Assembly: GCA_000648925.1 (NCBI GenBank)
Contig: JFHF01000009.1
Coordinates: 62,001 to 126,000, forward strand
Source: Caballeronia jiangsuensis
GTDB lineage: Bacteria > Pseudomonadota > Gammaproteobacteria > Burkholderiales > Burkholderiaceae
Direction of reading: 5' to 3'
DNA: 64,000 nt
Part shown: positions 26,944 to 35,782 of the stretch, piece by piece
Layout of the letters: each line of letters starts with the position of its first letter
How positions within the stretch are numbered: the stretch's first letter is position 1
Made by a program: the position numbers and the translations under genes
The notes under the pieces: generated by a model
Databases searched by the model: none
What the model was told of the DNA's origin: nothing
Seen by the model: only the letters and a program-made list of their open reading frames with translations

Positions 26944-28233
26944 TTATGCGGCGATGAACTCGTTCCATTTCTGGACCATGTAGATGTTCTCGTCCATCAC
27001 CGCGTTCCAGCAGGCGATCGCGCCCATGCGCTGGGTGTACGAGCCGCCGTCGCGCACGGTGCCGGCTTTCTCCAGCAACTGGCCGTCGGGCGCCTTGATG
27101 TCCTGCGCGGCGGGCTTGCCTTCCATCCAGTAGTCCCACTCGTAGGCCTGCATGTGCGACTTGGCCGTTTCGGTCACGCCGGGGTAATAACCCTGGCGCA
27201 TCAGATACGCGCCCGCCCAGCCGTCCTGGAACCAGTTGACGAATTCATACGCGGCATCGAGTTTCCTGCCCTGCAACGAGCGCGGAAAGCCGAAGCCCGA
27301 GGCCCACGAGCGATAGCCTTCCTTAAGCGGCTGGAACTTGCACGCGATGCCCATCGTGCGGACCTTGGTGACGGCGGGCGACCACATCGACTGGATCACC
27401 ACTTCGCCCGAGGCCATCAGGTTCACGCTCTCGTTGAAGTCGCGCCAGAACGCCCGGAACTGTCCGGCGCGTTTCGCTTCGATCAGCACCTTGATGGTCT
27501 GGTCGATCTCCGCCTTCGTCATGTTGCCCTTGTCGCCGTACTTGACGTGACCCGTCGCCTCGATCGCCATGGCCGCATCCATGATGCCGATGGCCGGAAT
27601 GTTGAGCAGCGCCGCCTTGCCCTTGAATTGCGGATCGAGCAGGTCGGCCCATGTCGTCACCGGCCGCGAGATCAGGTCCGGGCGGATGCCGAGCGTGTCC
27701 GCGTTGTACGTCGTGGGGATGAGCGTCATCCATTCGGTGGGCGTCGCGCTGAACTCGGTCGAGCGCGCGCCCTTCAAGAACATCACCTTCTTCGGCGCGG
27801 TGCCTTGATCGCCGATCTTCTTGCCGTTCACTTCGCCCTTGGTCAATACGGGCGTGATCTTGTCCGCGAGCTTGATGCGCTTCGCATCCATGCCCGCGAG
27901 CGTGCCGGCGGGAATCAGCTTCTTGAGCGAGAAGTATTCGGTATCGACGATATCGAACGAATTGGGTTGCGTGATGATGCGCTTGGTCACATCGTCGGTG
28001 GTGACGGGAATGTATTGAATCTCGATGCCCGTATCTTCCTTGAACTTCTTCGCGATCTCCGCGCTCTGGTTCACCGCGGTGCCGAGATAGCGCAATGTGA
28101 TCTTCTCCTGCGCGTGCACATACGGAAACCCGGCGATGCCCGCCGCCGCCACCGCGCCCTTGATGAAAGTGCGGCGTGAAATGCCTGCGTTCGTGGTGTC
28201 TGCTTCGCGTGCGTTGGCTTGTTCGTCGTTCAT
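26944..28233 (-). CDS. PotD/PotF-like ABC importer substrate-binding protein
   Basis: The 429-residue protein is a type 2 periplasmic binding protein. The twin-arginine signal ISRRTFIKGAVAAAG and cleavage after VHAQ send it folded to the periplasm. The mature chain starts ITLRYLGTAVNQ and includes TDDVTKRIITQPNSFD and WMTLIPTTYNADTLGIRPDL. It is longer than E. coli PotD (348 aa). It follows the ATPase gene by 37 bases. Together with the neighbouring deacetylase-like hydrolase it may take up a nitrogen-rich compound. Confidence 0.86.
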   Translation of the reverse strand: MNDEQANAREADTTNAGISRRTFIKGAVAAAGIAGFPYVHAQEKITLRYLGTAVNQSAEIAKKFKEDTGIEIQYIPVTTDDVTKRIITQPNSFDIVDTEYFSLKKLIPAGTLAGMDAKRIKLADKITPVLTKGEVNGKKIGDQGTAPKKVMFLKGARSTEFSATPTEWMTLIPTTYNADTLGIRPDLISRPVTTWADLLDPQFKGKAALLNIPAIGIMDAAMAIEATGHVKYGDKGNMTKAEIDQTIKVLIEAKRAGQFRAFWRDFNESVNLMASGEVVIQSMWSPAVTKVRTMGIACKFQPLKEGYRSWASGFGFPRSLQGRKLDAAYEFVNWFQDGWAGAYLMRQGYYPGVTETAKSHMQAYEWDYWMEGKPAAQDIKAPDGQLLEKAGTVRDGGSYTQRMGAIACWNAVMDENIYMVQKWNEFIAA

Positions 28234-28270
28234 GGACTCTCCTCGAATTTGAAGTTGTGATTGCCTGATC

Positions 28271-29326
28271 TCACGCGGCGAGCGGATGCGCGTTCTGCTC
28301 GTCCCACCACACCGTCACGCGCGCGCCGGGGCCGGCGCGTTGCGCGTCGTAGTCGGCGTCGCTGATCATCGAGACGAGCTCGGGGGAGCCGTCGAGCGGA
28401 TCGAGCGTCATGCGCAGATGCGTGCCCTGATACTCGGCTTCGCGCACCGTGCACGCGAGTCCGCCGATGCGCAGAAGACCGCTGTCGCCCGCGCTCGTGC
28501 CGGGCGCGACGCCCTGCGGCGCGATGCGCAGATGATCCGCGCGCACCGTGAAAAGCCGTCCGTTCGAGCCGAGCACGTTGTGGCCGCCCAGAAAGCGCGC
28601 GACGAATTCCGTGCGCGGCCGGTTGAATACGTCGAAGGGCGTGCCGCTCTGCTCGATATGACCGTGACTCATCACGACGACGAGATCGGCGAGCGCCATC
28701 GCTTCCTCCTGCGAATGCGTGACGTGCACGAAGGTGATGCCGAGCTCCTTCTGCCAGCGCTTGAGTTCGGCGCGCATCTGCACGCGCAGGAACGGATCGA
28801 GCGCGGAGAGCGGCTCGTCGAGCAGCAGACAGCGCGGCTCGTTGAGAAGGGCGCGCGCAAGCGCAACGCGCTGCTGCTGTCCGCCCGAGAGTTGCGCGGG
28901 CTTGCGGTTCGCATAGGCCGACATCGCGACGAGGTCCAGCAGTTCGCCCGCGCGCTTCCTGCGCGCATCCTTCGCGACGCCGCGCACCTTGAGGCTGAAC
29001 GCGACGTTGTCGAGCGCCGAGAGATGCGGAAAGAGCGCGTAGCTCTGAAACACCATGGCCGTTCCGCGCGCGACCGGCTGCTCGCGCGTGACATTGCGCC
29101 CGCCGATCAGCACATCGCCTTCGGAGACCCACTCGTGGCCCGCGATCATGCGCAGCGTCGACGTCTTGCCGCAGCCGGACGGCCCGAGCAGACAGCAATA
29201 CGCTCCGCCGGGAATGCGCAGGTCGATGGCGTCGACGGCGAGCGCATCGCCATAGCGCTTCGAAACATGCACGAGCTCGATATCGGCCGGGCTCGCGCGA
29301 ACCACCGTGGATGCCGGTTGAACCAT
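28271..29326 (-). CDS. PotA-like ABC importer ATPase
   Basis: The 351-residue protein has the ATPase domain at about 15-245 (Walker [11 protein letters not shown], signature [15 protein letters not shown], Walker [12 protein letters not shown]) and a C-terminal TOBE-type regulatory domain. The start at 29326 follows AGGA; a longer in-frame start 66 bases upstream has no site. It is the first gene of the importer operon and is divergent from the deacetylase-like gene across a 270-bp spacer. Confidence 0.9.
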   Translation of the reverse strand: MVQPASTVVRASPADIELVHVSKRYGDALAVDAIDLRIPGGAYCCLLGPSGCGKTSTLRMIAGHEWVSEGDVLIGGRNVTREQPVARGTAMVFQSYALFPHLSALDNVAFSLKVRGVAKDARRKRAGELLDLVAMSAYANRKPAQLSGGQQQRVALARALLNEPRCLLLDEPLSALDPFLRVQMRAELKRWQKELGITFVHVTHSQEEAMALADLVVVMSHGHIEQSGTPFDVFNRPRTEFVARFLGGHNVLGSNGRLFTVRADHLRIAPQGVAPGTSAGDSGLLRIGGLACTVREAEYQGTHLRMTLDPLDGSPELVSMISDADYDAQRAGPGARVTVWWDEQNAHPLAA

Positions 29327-29596
29327 GAAGGCTTGTCCTGTTGAAGACGCTGATGGAATACAGCGGGCAAGCCATTGCAAGACATATGCCATTCGTGCGC
29401 GGGCGCACGGCCGAGTCGCATGACCGGAGCGCTACCACATACGCTGACAGCAGGCGTCGACGAATTGGCGCGCATATTGCACACGATCGCGGACCCCGAT
29501 CGTCAGCATTTCTAGACGCCTGACGTGTGCGATGGAGGTGCGGATCACGTCCGCTATGGGGCATGACCTAACCAAACCGGTTCATCACAATCGACA

Positions 29597-30514
29597 ATGA
29601 ATGACTTCGCTCCGTTGAAGACGCATGGACGCTTCGACTATCGGCCGATCCACGAAAGCGATGGTTATCGCTGGCCGAACGGCGCGGGCCTCGCGGTCTA
29701 TCTCGGCTTCAACCTCGAACACTTCGCGTTCGGCGAGGGGCTGGGCGCGGCGCTCGGGCCGTTGTCGCCGCAACCCGATGTGCTCAACTACAGTTGGCGC
29801 GAGTACGGCAATCGCGTGGGCGCGTGGCGCTGCATCGAACTGTTCGATGCGCTCGATTTGCCCGCGGGCACGCTCATCAATACGTCGCTCTATGATCACT
29901 GTCCCGCGCTCGTCGAAGCATGCGCCGCGCGTGGCGACGAACTCATCGCGCACGGTCACACGAACGCGCAGCGCCAGAGCGATCTCGACGAAGACGGCGA
30001 ACGGGCGCTGCTCGCGCACTGCCGCGCGCGCATCCTCGAATGTTCGGGCGCAGCGCCTTCGGGATGGCTCTCGCCGTGGATCTCCGAATCGCATCGCACG
30101 CCGGACCTGCTTGCCGAGACGGGCTTCCGCTACACGCTCAACTGGTGTCACGACGACCGGCCCGTGCGCATGAACACGCGCGGCGGCCCGCTCTGGTCGA
30201 TTCCCTATCCGCAGGAGCTGAACGATCTGCCGATGATCATGGCGCGTCACATGGACATGCGCGATTTCGCGGACATGATCATCGACCAGTTCGACGAGAT
30301 GCTCGAACAGACGCTGCGCGCGCGCACGCCGCAAGCACTCGTGATGGGCATCGCGCTGCATCCGTATATCGTCGGGCAGCCGTACCGGTTGCGGCATTTG
30401 CGGCGTGCGCTCGCGCATATCGCAGCGGCGCGCGAGGATATCTGGCTCGCGACGCCCGGCGCGATCGCGCGTCATGCCGAAGAAGCCGTGCCCGTTCCGG
30501 CGCAGGCCGCATGA
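29597..30514 (+). CDS. Polysaccharide-deacetylase-fold hydrolase (PuuE allantoinase / imidase-like)
   Basis: The 305-residue protein has the NodB-type barrel of COG0726. The segment AVYLGFNLEHFAFGEG and the blocks SWREYGNRVGAWR, ELIAHGHTN and WLSPWIS match the group that contains the metal-independent allantoinase PuuE and cyclic imide hydrolases rather than chitin deacetylases. Expected action is opening of a cyclic amide or imide ring in the cytoplasm; there is no signal peptide. It is divergent from the Pot-like importer and overlaps the FadR-type gene by four bases, so import, ring opening and regulation are linked. Confidence 0.78.
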   Translation: MNDFAPLKTHGRFDYRPIHESDGYRWPNGAGLAVYLGFNLEHFAFGEGLGAALGPLSPQPDVLNYSWREYGNRVGAWRCIELFDALDLPAGTLINTSLYDHCPALVEACAARGDELIAHGHTNAQRQSDLDEDGERALLAHCRARILECSGAAPSGWLSPWISESHRTPDLLAETGFRYTLNWCHDDRPVRMNTRGGPLWSIPYPQELNDLPMIMARHMDMRDFADMIIDQFDEMLEQTLRARTPQALVMGIALHPYIVGQPYRLRHLRRALAHIAAAREDIWLATPGAIARHAEEAVPVPAQAA

Positions 30515-31215
30515 AGAGCGGCAAGGAGAGCGCGGACGCGCGCGTCTATCGGTCGATCTTCGAAGGCGTGCTCAATCGCAGGCTCGCGCCCGGCACGAAG
30601 CTGCCCGAGCCCGAGCTATGCGCGCTGTTCGGTGTCGGCCGCGCGGCCGTGCGGCGCGCGCTGGAAAAGCTCGCGTACGACGGCATCGTCGTGCTGCGTC
30701 CGAACAAGGGCGCGGTGATCGCGCAGCCGACCCGCGAGGAGACGCGCGCGATTTTCGAGGCACGGCGCTCGGTCGAGCGTGCGCTCGTCGAACTCGCGGC
30801 GGAGCGCGCGAGCGCCGCCGATATCGCCGCGTTGCGCGGACAGCTCGACGAGGAACACGAGGCGATGCATCGCTTCGATCAGCCATCGTGGGCGCGGCTT
30901 GCGAGCGCGTTTCATCTGCGTATCGCGGCGCTCGCGGGCAATGCGATCCTCGAACACTATCTCAGCGAACTGATCTCGCGCTGCTCGCTGATCGTCGGCG
31001 CTTACGAGCCGGCCGGCAACGCGCCGTGCGAGCACGACGAGCACACCGCCATCCTCGATTGCCTCGAAGCGCGCGATGCCGATGGCGCGATCGCGCACAT
31101 GACGGCGCATCTGCGCAGCCTGGAGGCGCGCATCGAGACATCGCGCATGCCGGGCGCAAACGGGCTCGCGCATCTGCTCGGCATCGATCCCGCGCAACGA
31201 ACCGCAGTGGAGTGA
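30511..31215 (+). CDS. GntR-family regulator, FadR subfamily
   Basis: The 234-residue protein has a GntR winged helix (about 10-75: VYRSIFEGVLNRRLAPGTKL, PEPELCALFGVGRAAVRRAL, shortened) and an FCD all-helical ligand domain (about 90-220) with the metal-binding Asp/His pattern (FHLRIA, then HDEHTAI). FCD-type regulators sense small organic acids. It overlaps the hydrolase upstream by four bases and probably regulates both this run and the divergent importer operon. Confidence 0.85.
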   Translation: MKSGKESADARVYRSIFEGVLNRRLAPGTKLPEPELCALFGVGRAAVRRALEKLAYDGIVVLRPNKGAVIAQPTREETRAIFEARRSVERALVELAAERASAADIAALRGQLDEEHEAMHRFDQPSWARLASAFHLRIAALAGNAILEHYLSELISRCSLIVGAYEPAGNAPCEHDEHTAILDCLEARDADGAIAHMTAHLRSLEARIETSRMPGANGLAHLLGIDPAQRTAVE

Positions 31216-31216
31216 C

Positions 31217-31804
31217 ATGGAAATCGATTTCGAAGCGATTACCGAGTACCAGCGTTACAAGCTGATGGCGAGTCTCATTGTGCCGCGCCCCATTGCGCTC
31301 GTCACCACGCTCGGCGCGGACGGCACCGTGAATGCCGCGCCGTTCTCGATGTTCAATATGCTGGGCGAAGAGCCGCCCATTGTCATGATCAGCATCAACC
31401 GGCTGGCGGACGGCACGTTGAAGGACACTGCGGTGAATGTTCCGCGCGAAAAGGAGTTCGTCGTGCATCTCGCCGATGAAGCCATCGCGCAGCAGATGCA
31501 TCGCTGCGGCGAACGCTTCGCCGCGGATGTCTCCGAGCTCGAACAGGTGGGTTTGAGCACGCTTGCTTCGACGCGCGTGAAGCCGCCGCGCATCGCCGAG
31601 GCGCCCGTCGCGTTCGAGTGCGCGTTATGGGAGACGCTCGAAACGGCGAGCCGCCACATATTCATCGGCCGCGTGCTGATGCTTCATGCGCGTGACGAAC
31701 TCATCGATATCGATACTTGGCGCGTGCGCCTGGAGCATTACTTTCCGGTAGGCCGCTTCGGCGCGAGCGACTATGTGACGACGCGTGACCGCTTTCAGAT
31801 GTGA
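31217..31804 (+). CDS. Flavin-reductase-like FMN-binding split-barrel protein
   Basis: The 195-residue protein belongs to the flavin reductase-like family (PF01613): SLIVPRPIALVTTLGADG, NAAPFSMFNMLGEEPPIVMIS and KDTAVNVPREKEFVVHL are its standard blocks. Members bind FMN and reduce it or act as reductase partners. It starts one base after the FadR gene stop, so it belongs to the ring-hydrolase operon. No oxygenase partner is adjacent. The C-terminus is convergent with the GntR gene on the right. Confidence 0.82.
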   Translation: MEIDFEAITEYQRYKLMASLIVPRPIALVTTLGADGTVNAAPFSMFNMLGEEPPIVMISINRLADGTLKDTAVNVPREKEFVVHLADEAIAQQMHRCGERFAADVSELEQVGLSTLASTRVKPPRIAEAPVAFECALWETLETASRHIFIGRVLMLHARDELIDIDTWRVRLEHYFPVGRFGASDYVTTRDRFQM

Positions 31805-31826
31805 TGGCGGCCGTTCGCGAGCAGAG

Positions 31827-32582
31827 TCAGCCCTCGCCGTCCTTCATCGTGCTCGCAACGTACTCGTATTCTTCGGTATTGATATGCGTCAGGCGGTATT
31901 CGACCGGCATCTGATTGAAGGAATATGCGACGCGTTCGACCTCCAGAACCGGACTGGCAACGTCTATCTTCAGTAGTTCGCTTTCGAGCTCGCTCGCGCG
32001 TGCGATGCGCAGGCGCTCGTCCGTGCCGGTCACGTTGATGCCGAAAGCGTCCTGATAGAAGTTGTACAGCGTATCCGTCCGGTCGCGCAACATGGTCTCG
32101 GTGAGATCGGGGAATTTCGCCTCGGGGAGCATGACCGTGTCGATGAGCACGACCTTGCCGTGCAAGGACAGCGCATTCGTAAACACGAACAGCCGTGCGC
32201 CGCTCTCGATCCCAAGTTTGGCCGCAATGAGCGCCGACGCCTTCGCCTTCTTGAAGTTGACGAGCGTGACCGCGGGATAGGTGCGCTCGCCGTCGCGCCG
32301 TACGACGCGAAAAAATCGGAAGAAGTGGCGATCCCGCCGATGCTGGGCAACGAAGGTGCCGAGCCCCTGGTGACGGATCAGGATCTTTTCCGCGCACAGC
32401 TCGTCGATCGCCTTGCGCAACGTGCCTATCGACACGCCGAAACGTTCGGCCAGACGCTTCTCTGACGGAATCACCTCGCCGCCTTTCCATTCCCGCGCCG
32501 TCAAGGCGGCCAGCATCGCTTCCTTCACTTCCTTGTACCGCGTGCCACCGGGACTGGTTGGCATGACCGTGACTGTGCTCAT
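31827..32582 (-). CDS. GntR-family regulator with UTRA domain, regulator of suyAB operon
   Basis: The 251-residue protein has a GntR helix-turn-helix (about 15-80: VIPSEKRLAERFGVSIGTLRKAIDEL region) and a UTRA ligand domain (about 100-245) of the HutC type, which senses small metabolites. The ATG at 32582 follows AGGGAGACGTG, a good ribosome site; two longer in-frame starts lack one. It is divergent from suyA across 167 bp that contain a recognisable promoter for suyA, so it likely represses or activates sulfolactate cleavage. Confidence 0.83.
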   Translation of the reverse strand: MSTVTVMPTSPGGTRYKEVKEAMLAALTAREWKGGEVIPSEKRLAERFGVSIGTLRKAIDELCAEKILIRHQGLGTFVAQHRRDRHFFRFFRVVRRDGERTYPAVTLVNFKKAKASALIAAKLGIESGARLFVFTNALSLHGKVVLIDTVMLPEAKFPDLTETMLRDRTDTLYNFYQDAFGINVTGTDERLRIARASELESELLKIDVASPVLEVERVAYSFNQMPVEYRLTHINTEEYEYVASTMKDGEG

Positions 32583-32662
32583 CACGTCTCCCTGGCTTGA
32601 TTGTTCCATGACGCCGATTGTACCGTTCCCCGCGAGACATTCAACACATATAGATGAGCTAG

Positions 32663-32691
32663 TTGACATGTATGAGATGTGCGCCTACTAT
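32663..32691 (+). promoter_or_regulatory. Sigma-70-type promoter upstream of suyA
   Basis: A consensus -35 box TTGACA (32663-32668) and a -10 box TACTAT (32686-32691, four of six) are separated by 17 bp. The predicted start lies about 50 bases before suyA, whose AGGAGG ribosome site is just before the ATG at 32750. The flanking ACATGT dyad near 32666 could be part of the GntR operator. Positions are read directly; the function is inferred. Confidence 0.5.
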
Positions 32692-32749
32692 GCACTCAAC
32701 GGACGGCGCCAAGTGAACTGGCCTCCGATTCATCAACCAGGAGGAGCAA

Positions 32750-33091
32750 ATGAACCAAGCAGCAGCGGGAGCAAGCAGTGCGGCGAAGGGAGAGGCGGGC
32801 GAGCGCAAGACGATTCATATCGTGCTGCATGAAGCGAAGGACACGGTGGGCGTCGCTGTGATCGAGGGCATCAAGGCGGGTTCGCAGTTGAACGCGTGGA
32901 TCATGGACGAGGACGAGATCGTCACGGTGAACGCGAAGCAGGACATTCCCATCGGCCACAAGGTGGCGCTGAAGGACATGAAAGTGGGCGATACGGTGTT
33001 CAAGTACGGCGTGGATATCGGCAAGGTGGTCGCGCCCATCACGGCGGGCGAGCACGCGCACGTGCACAACATCAAGACGAAGCGCTGGTAA
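32750..33091 (+). CDS. suyA: (2R)-sulfolactate sulfo-lyase small subunit, SuyA-like
   Basis: The 113-residue protein is the SAF-domain half of a split UxaA-family dehydratase. The central run [15 protein letters not shown], then [18 protein letters not shown] and the ending [10 protein letters not shown] closely follow SuyA of sulfolactate degraders. With SuyB it eliminates sulfite from (R)-sulfolactate to give pyruvate. It has an N-terminal extension of about 20 residues rich in Ala, Ser and Gly. Altronate and galactarate dehydratases share the fold, but the neighbouring hpsN and comC-like genes favour the sulfonate role. Confidence 0.85.
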   Translation: MNQAAAGASSAAKGEAGERKTIHIVLHEAKDTVGVAVIEGIKAGSQLNAWIMDEDEIVTVNAKQDIPIGHKVALKDMKVGDTVFKYGVDIGKVVAPITAGEHAHVHNIKTKRW

Positions 33092-33141
33092 TCGGCCGAC
33101 ACGCAGCCAGGCTTTTTCCACCCCATATCGAGAGAGACATC

Positions 33142-34317
33142 ATGAGCGTGATTCAACTGGACACTACCTTCCGCGGCTATCGCCGTGAAAACGGCCGCGT
33201 CGGCGTGCGCAACCACGTCATCATCCTGCCCGTGGACGATCTGTCCAATGCCGCGGCACTGGCCGTGGAGTCGGCGATCAAAGGCACGATGGCCGTTCCG
33301 CATCCGTACGGCCGCCTGCAGTTCGGCGCCGACCTGGACCTGCACTTCCGCACGCTGATCGGCGCGGGCAGCAATCCGAACGTCGCGGCGGTGATCGTGA
33401 TCGGCATCGAGGAAGGCTGGACCAAGCGCGTGGTCGACGGCATCGCCAAATCGGGCAAGCCGGTGATGGGCTTCGGCATCGAACTGCACGGCGACCATGA
33501 CACGATCATGCGTGCATCGAAGGCCGCGAAGGAAATGGTGCAGTACGCGACCGCGCTCGAACGCGAGGAATGCCCGATCAGCGAGCTGTGGGTATCGACC
33601 AAATGCGGCGAGTCGGATACGACCTCGGGCTGCGGCGCGAATCCGACCGTCGGCAATGCGTTCGACAAGCTCTACGGCCTCGGCAACACGCTCGTGTTCG
33701 GCGAGACATCGGAGTTGACAGGCGGCGAGCAGATCGTCGCGGCACGCTGCGCGAACGACGGCGTGCGCGAGCGCTTCCAGTTCATGTTCGACCGCTATCA
33801 GGACATGATCAACCGCTGGAAAACCGACGACCTCTCCGAGTCGCAGCCGACCAAAGGCAACATTGCGGGCGGCCTGACGACCATCGAGGAAAAGGCGCTG
33901 GGCAACATTCAGAAGATCGGCAAGAAGTGCATGGTCGATGGCGTGCTCGACAAGGCCGAGGAGCCGACGCATTCGGGTCTGTGGTTCATGGACTCGTCGT
34001 CGGCGGCGGCGGAAATGGTGACGCTGTGCGCGGCATCGGGCTTCGCGGTGCACTTCTTCCCGACGGGGCAAGGCAATGTGATCGGCAATGCAATCGTGCC
34101 GGTCATCAAGATTTGCGCGAATCCGCGCACGGTTCGCACGATGGGCGAGCACATCGACGTGGATGTGTCCGGCATCCTGCAACGCGAACAGAACCTCGAT
34201 CAAAGCGGCGACAAGCTGCTCGAATGCATGCTCGCGACGGCCAACGGTCGCTGGACCGCCGCCGAAACGCTCGGCCATCGCGAGTTCGTGCTGACGCGTC
34301 TGTTCGAAAGCGCGTAA
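33142..34317 (+). CDS. suyB: (2R)-sulfolactate sulfo-lyase large subunit, SuyB-like
   Basis: The 391-residue protein is the catalytic half of the split UxaA-family enzyme. Landmarks are [19 protein letters not shown] at the start, [50 protein letters not shown] and the tail [15 protein letters not shown]; these match SuyB blocks, including the metal- and substrate-site Cys and Asp residues. It cleaves the C-S bond of (R)-sulfolactate in the cytoplasm. It follows suyA by 50 bases with AGAGAGA before the ATG, so both subunits come from one transcript. Confidence 0.88.
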   Translation: MSVIQLDTTFRGYRRENGRVGVRNHVIILPVDDLSNAAALAVESAIKGTMAVPHPYGRLQFGADLDLHFRTLIGAGSNPNVAAVIVIGIEEGWTKRVVDGIAKSGKPVMGFGIELHGDHDTIMRASKAAKEMVQYATALEREECPISELWVSTKCGESDTTSGCGANPTVGNAFDKLYGLGNTLVFGETSELTGGEQIVAARCANDGVRERFQFMFDRYQDMINRWKTDDLSESQPTKGNIAGGLTTIEEKALGNIQKIGKKCMVDGVLDKAEEPTHSGLWFMDSSSAAAEMVTLCAASGFAVHFFPTGQGNVIGNAIVPVIKICANPRTVRTMGEHIDVDVSGILQREQNLDQSGDKLLECMLATANGRWTAAETLGHREFVLTRLFESA

Positions 34318-34373
34318 GCCCGCGACGACGCAGCTTCGTCGCCACGCAGAAGCAGACAACCAGCAGTCCCCGC

Positions 34374-34430
34374 CCGGTGCGCGCACCGGTTCGACAGCCA
34401 TCACAGAGGCGGCGCGAACCGGGTTCGCGC
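34374..34430. repeat. Two adjacent inverted repeats in the suyB-dctA spacer
   Basis: A perfect 16-bp palindrome CCGGTGCGCGCACCGG (34374-34389) is followed by a 19-bp dyad with nine-base arms around one base (GCGCGAACC-G-GGTTCGCGC, 34412-34430). Both are in the 157-bp gap between suyB and the transporter gene. No T-run follows, so they are not simple terminators; they may be processing sites, operators or stem-loops that set relative expression. Confidence 0.5.
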
Positions 34431-34474
34431 GCCCGTCGTCACATCTTGCAGCAGCGAGTGGAGGAGACACCATC

Positions 34475-35782
34475 TTGCGCGTGCTCAAGCATCTCTATGT
34501 CCAGGTCCTGATCGGACTGGCAGCCGGCATTCTCGTCGGCTACTTCGCGCCCAGCCTCGGCGTGCAATTCAAGCCTCTCGGCGATACCTTCATCCGTCTG
34601 ATCAAGATGCTCATCACGCTCCTGATCTTCTGCACGGTATCCGTGGGCATCGCGCGCATGGAAAGCCTCAAGCAGGTAGGGCGCGTGGGCTTCAAGACGA
34701 TCCTGTACTTCGAAGTCGTCACGACGATCGCGCTCGTCATCGGACTCGTCGTCGCGAACGTCGTGCATCCGGGCGCGGGCCTCGACATCGATCCGAAGAC
34801 GCTCGATCCCGGCGCGGTCTCGCATTTCGTCACCGAGGTGCATTCGGCGGAACACAAGAGCCTGCTCGAAGAACTCGTGCCGAACTCGGTGGTCGGCGCG
34901 TTCGCGCGTGGCGATCTGCTGCAGGTGCTGCTCTTTTCGGTTCTGTTCGGCGTCGCGTTGTCGCTGATGTCCGAGCGCAGCAAGTTCCTCTCGCAATGCA
35001 TCGAACAACTCGGCGACGCGTTGATGCGCATCGTCGAAATGATCATGCGGCTCGCGCCGCTCGGCGCGTTCGGCGCGATCGCGTTCACGGTCGGAAAATA
35101 CGGCATCGGCACCTTGCAGCAACTCGGCCTGCTGATTCTCTGCTTCTATGTGACCAGCATTCTGTTCGTCGTGCTCGTGCTGGGCACCGCATGCCGATGG
35201 GCGGGCGTGAGTCTGTGGTCTCTGCTGCGTTATCTGCGCGAGGAACTGCTGATCGTGCTCGGCACATCGACGACGGAGTCCGTGCTGCCGCGTCTGATGG
35301 AGAAGCTCGAACGGCTCGGCTGCCCGAAGTCGGTCGTGGGTCTCGTACTGCCGACCGGGTACTCGTTCAATCTCGACGGCGCGGCCATCTATCTGACGAT
35401 GACCTCGCTCTTCATCGCGCAGGCGACCAACACGCATCTCACGCTGATGCAGCAACTCGGCCTGCTCGCGATCCTGCTGCTCACGTCGAAGGGCGGGGCC
35501 GGCGTGGCGGGCGCGGCGCTGGTCGCGCTGACGGCCACGCTGTCGTCGCACAACATCATTCCGGTGGCGGGCATCACGCTGATCATCGGTATCGACCGCG
35601 TGCTCAACGAGATTCGCGCGCTCGTCAACATGATCGGCAATGCAGTGGCGACGCTGGTGGTCGCGCGCTGGGAGGGCGTGTTAGATGTCGAGGCAGCGCG
35701 TGCCATACTCGCCGATCCGCGTGCTGCCCTCGAAGAGGACGCGCGCATGTTGATCGAACCCGCGCAGGACATGCAGAAATGA
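34475..35782 (+). CDS. DAACS-family (DctA-like) carboxylate/sulfonate transporter 1
   Basis: The 435-residue protein is a dicarboxylate/amino acid:cation symporter (DAACS) with eight membrane segments and two re-entrant loops. Landmarks are FIRLIKMLITLLIFCTVSVGI, LGTSTTESVLPRLMEKLE, PTGYSFNLDGAAIYLTM and the NMIGNAVATLVVARWEG tail, with Asn and Asp ligand residues. The best start is TTG at 34475, eight bases after GGAGGAG; an ATG is not available nearby in frame. The operon with suyAB and comC suggests sulfolactate as substrate. It overlaps the next gene by four bases. Confidence 0.85.
   Translation: MRVLKHLYVQVLIGLAAGILVGYFAPSLGVQFKPLGDTFIRLIKMLITLLIFCTVSVGIARMESLKQVGRVGFKTILYFEVVTTIALVIGLVVANVVHPGAGLDIDPKTLDPGAVSHFVTEVHSAEHKSLLEELVPNSVVGAFARGDLLQVLLFSVLFGVALSLMSERSKFLSQCIEQLGDALMRIVEMIMRLAPLGAFGAIAFTVGKYGIGTLQQLGLLILCFYVTSILFVVLVLGTACRWAGVSLWSLLRYLREELLIVLGTSTTESVLPRLMEKLERLGCPKSVVGLVLPTGYSFNLDGAAIYLTMTSLFIAQATNTHLTLMQQLGLLAILLLTSKGGAGVAGAALVALTATLSSHNIIPVAGITLIIGIDRVLNEIRALVNMIGNAVATLVVARWEGVLDVEAARAILADPRAALEEDARMLIEPAQDMQK

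Noticed and set aside
32750..34317. Altronate or galactarate dehydratase call for the split UxaA-family pair
   Set aside because: The split arrangement, the [10 protein letters not shown] ending of the small subunit and the hpsN/comC context fit SuyAB better; no uronate genes are present.
34374..34389. Rho-independent terminator after suyB
   Set aside because: The palindrome has no following T-run, and the next genes appear functionally linked, so it is recorded only as a repeat.
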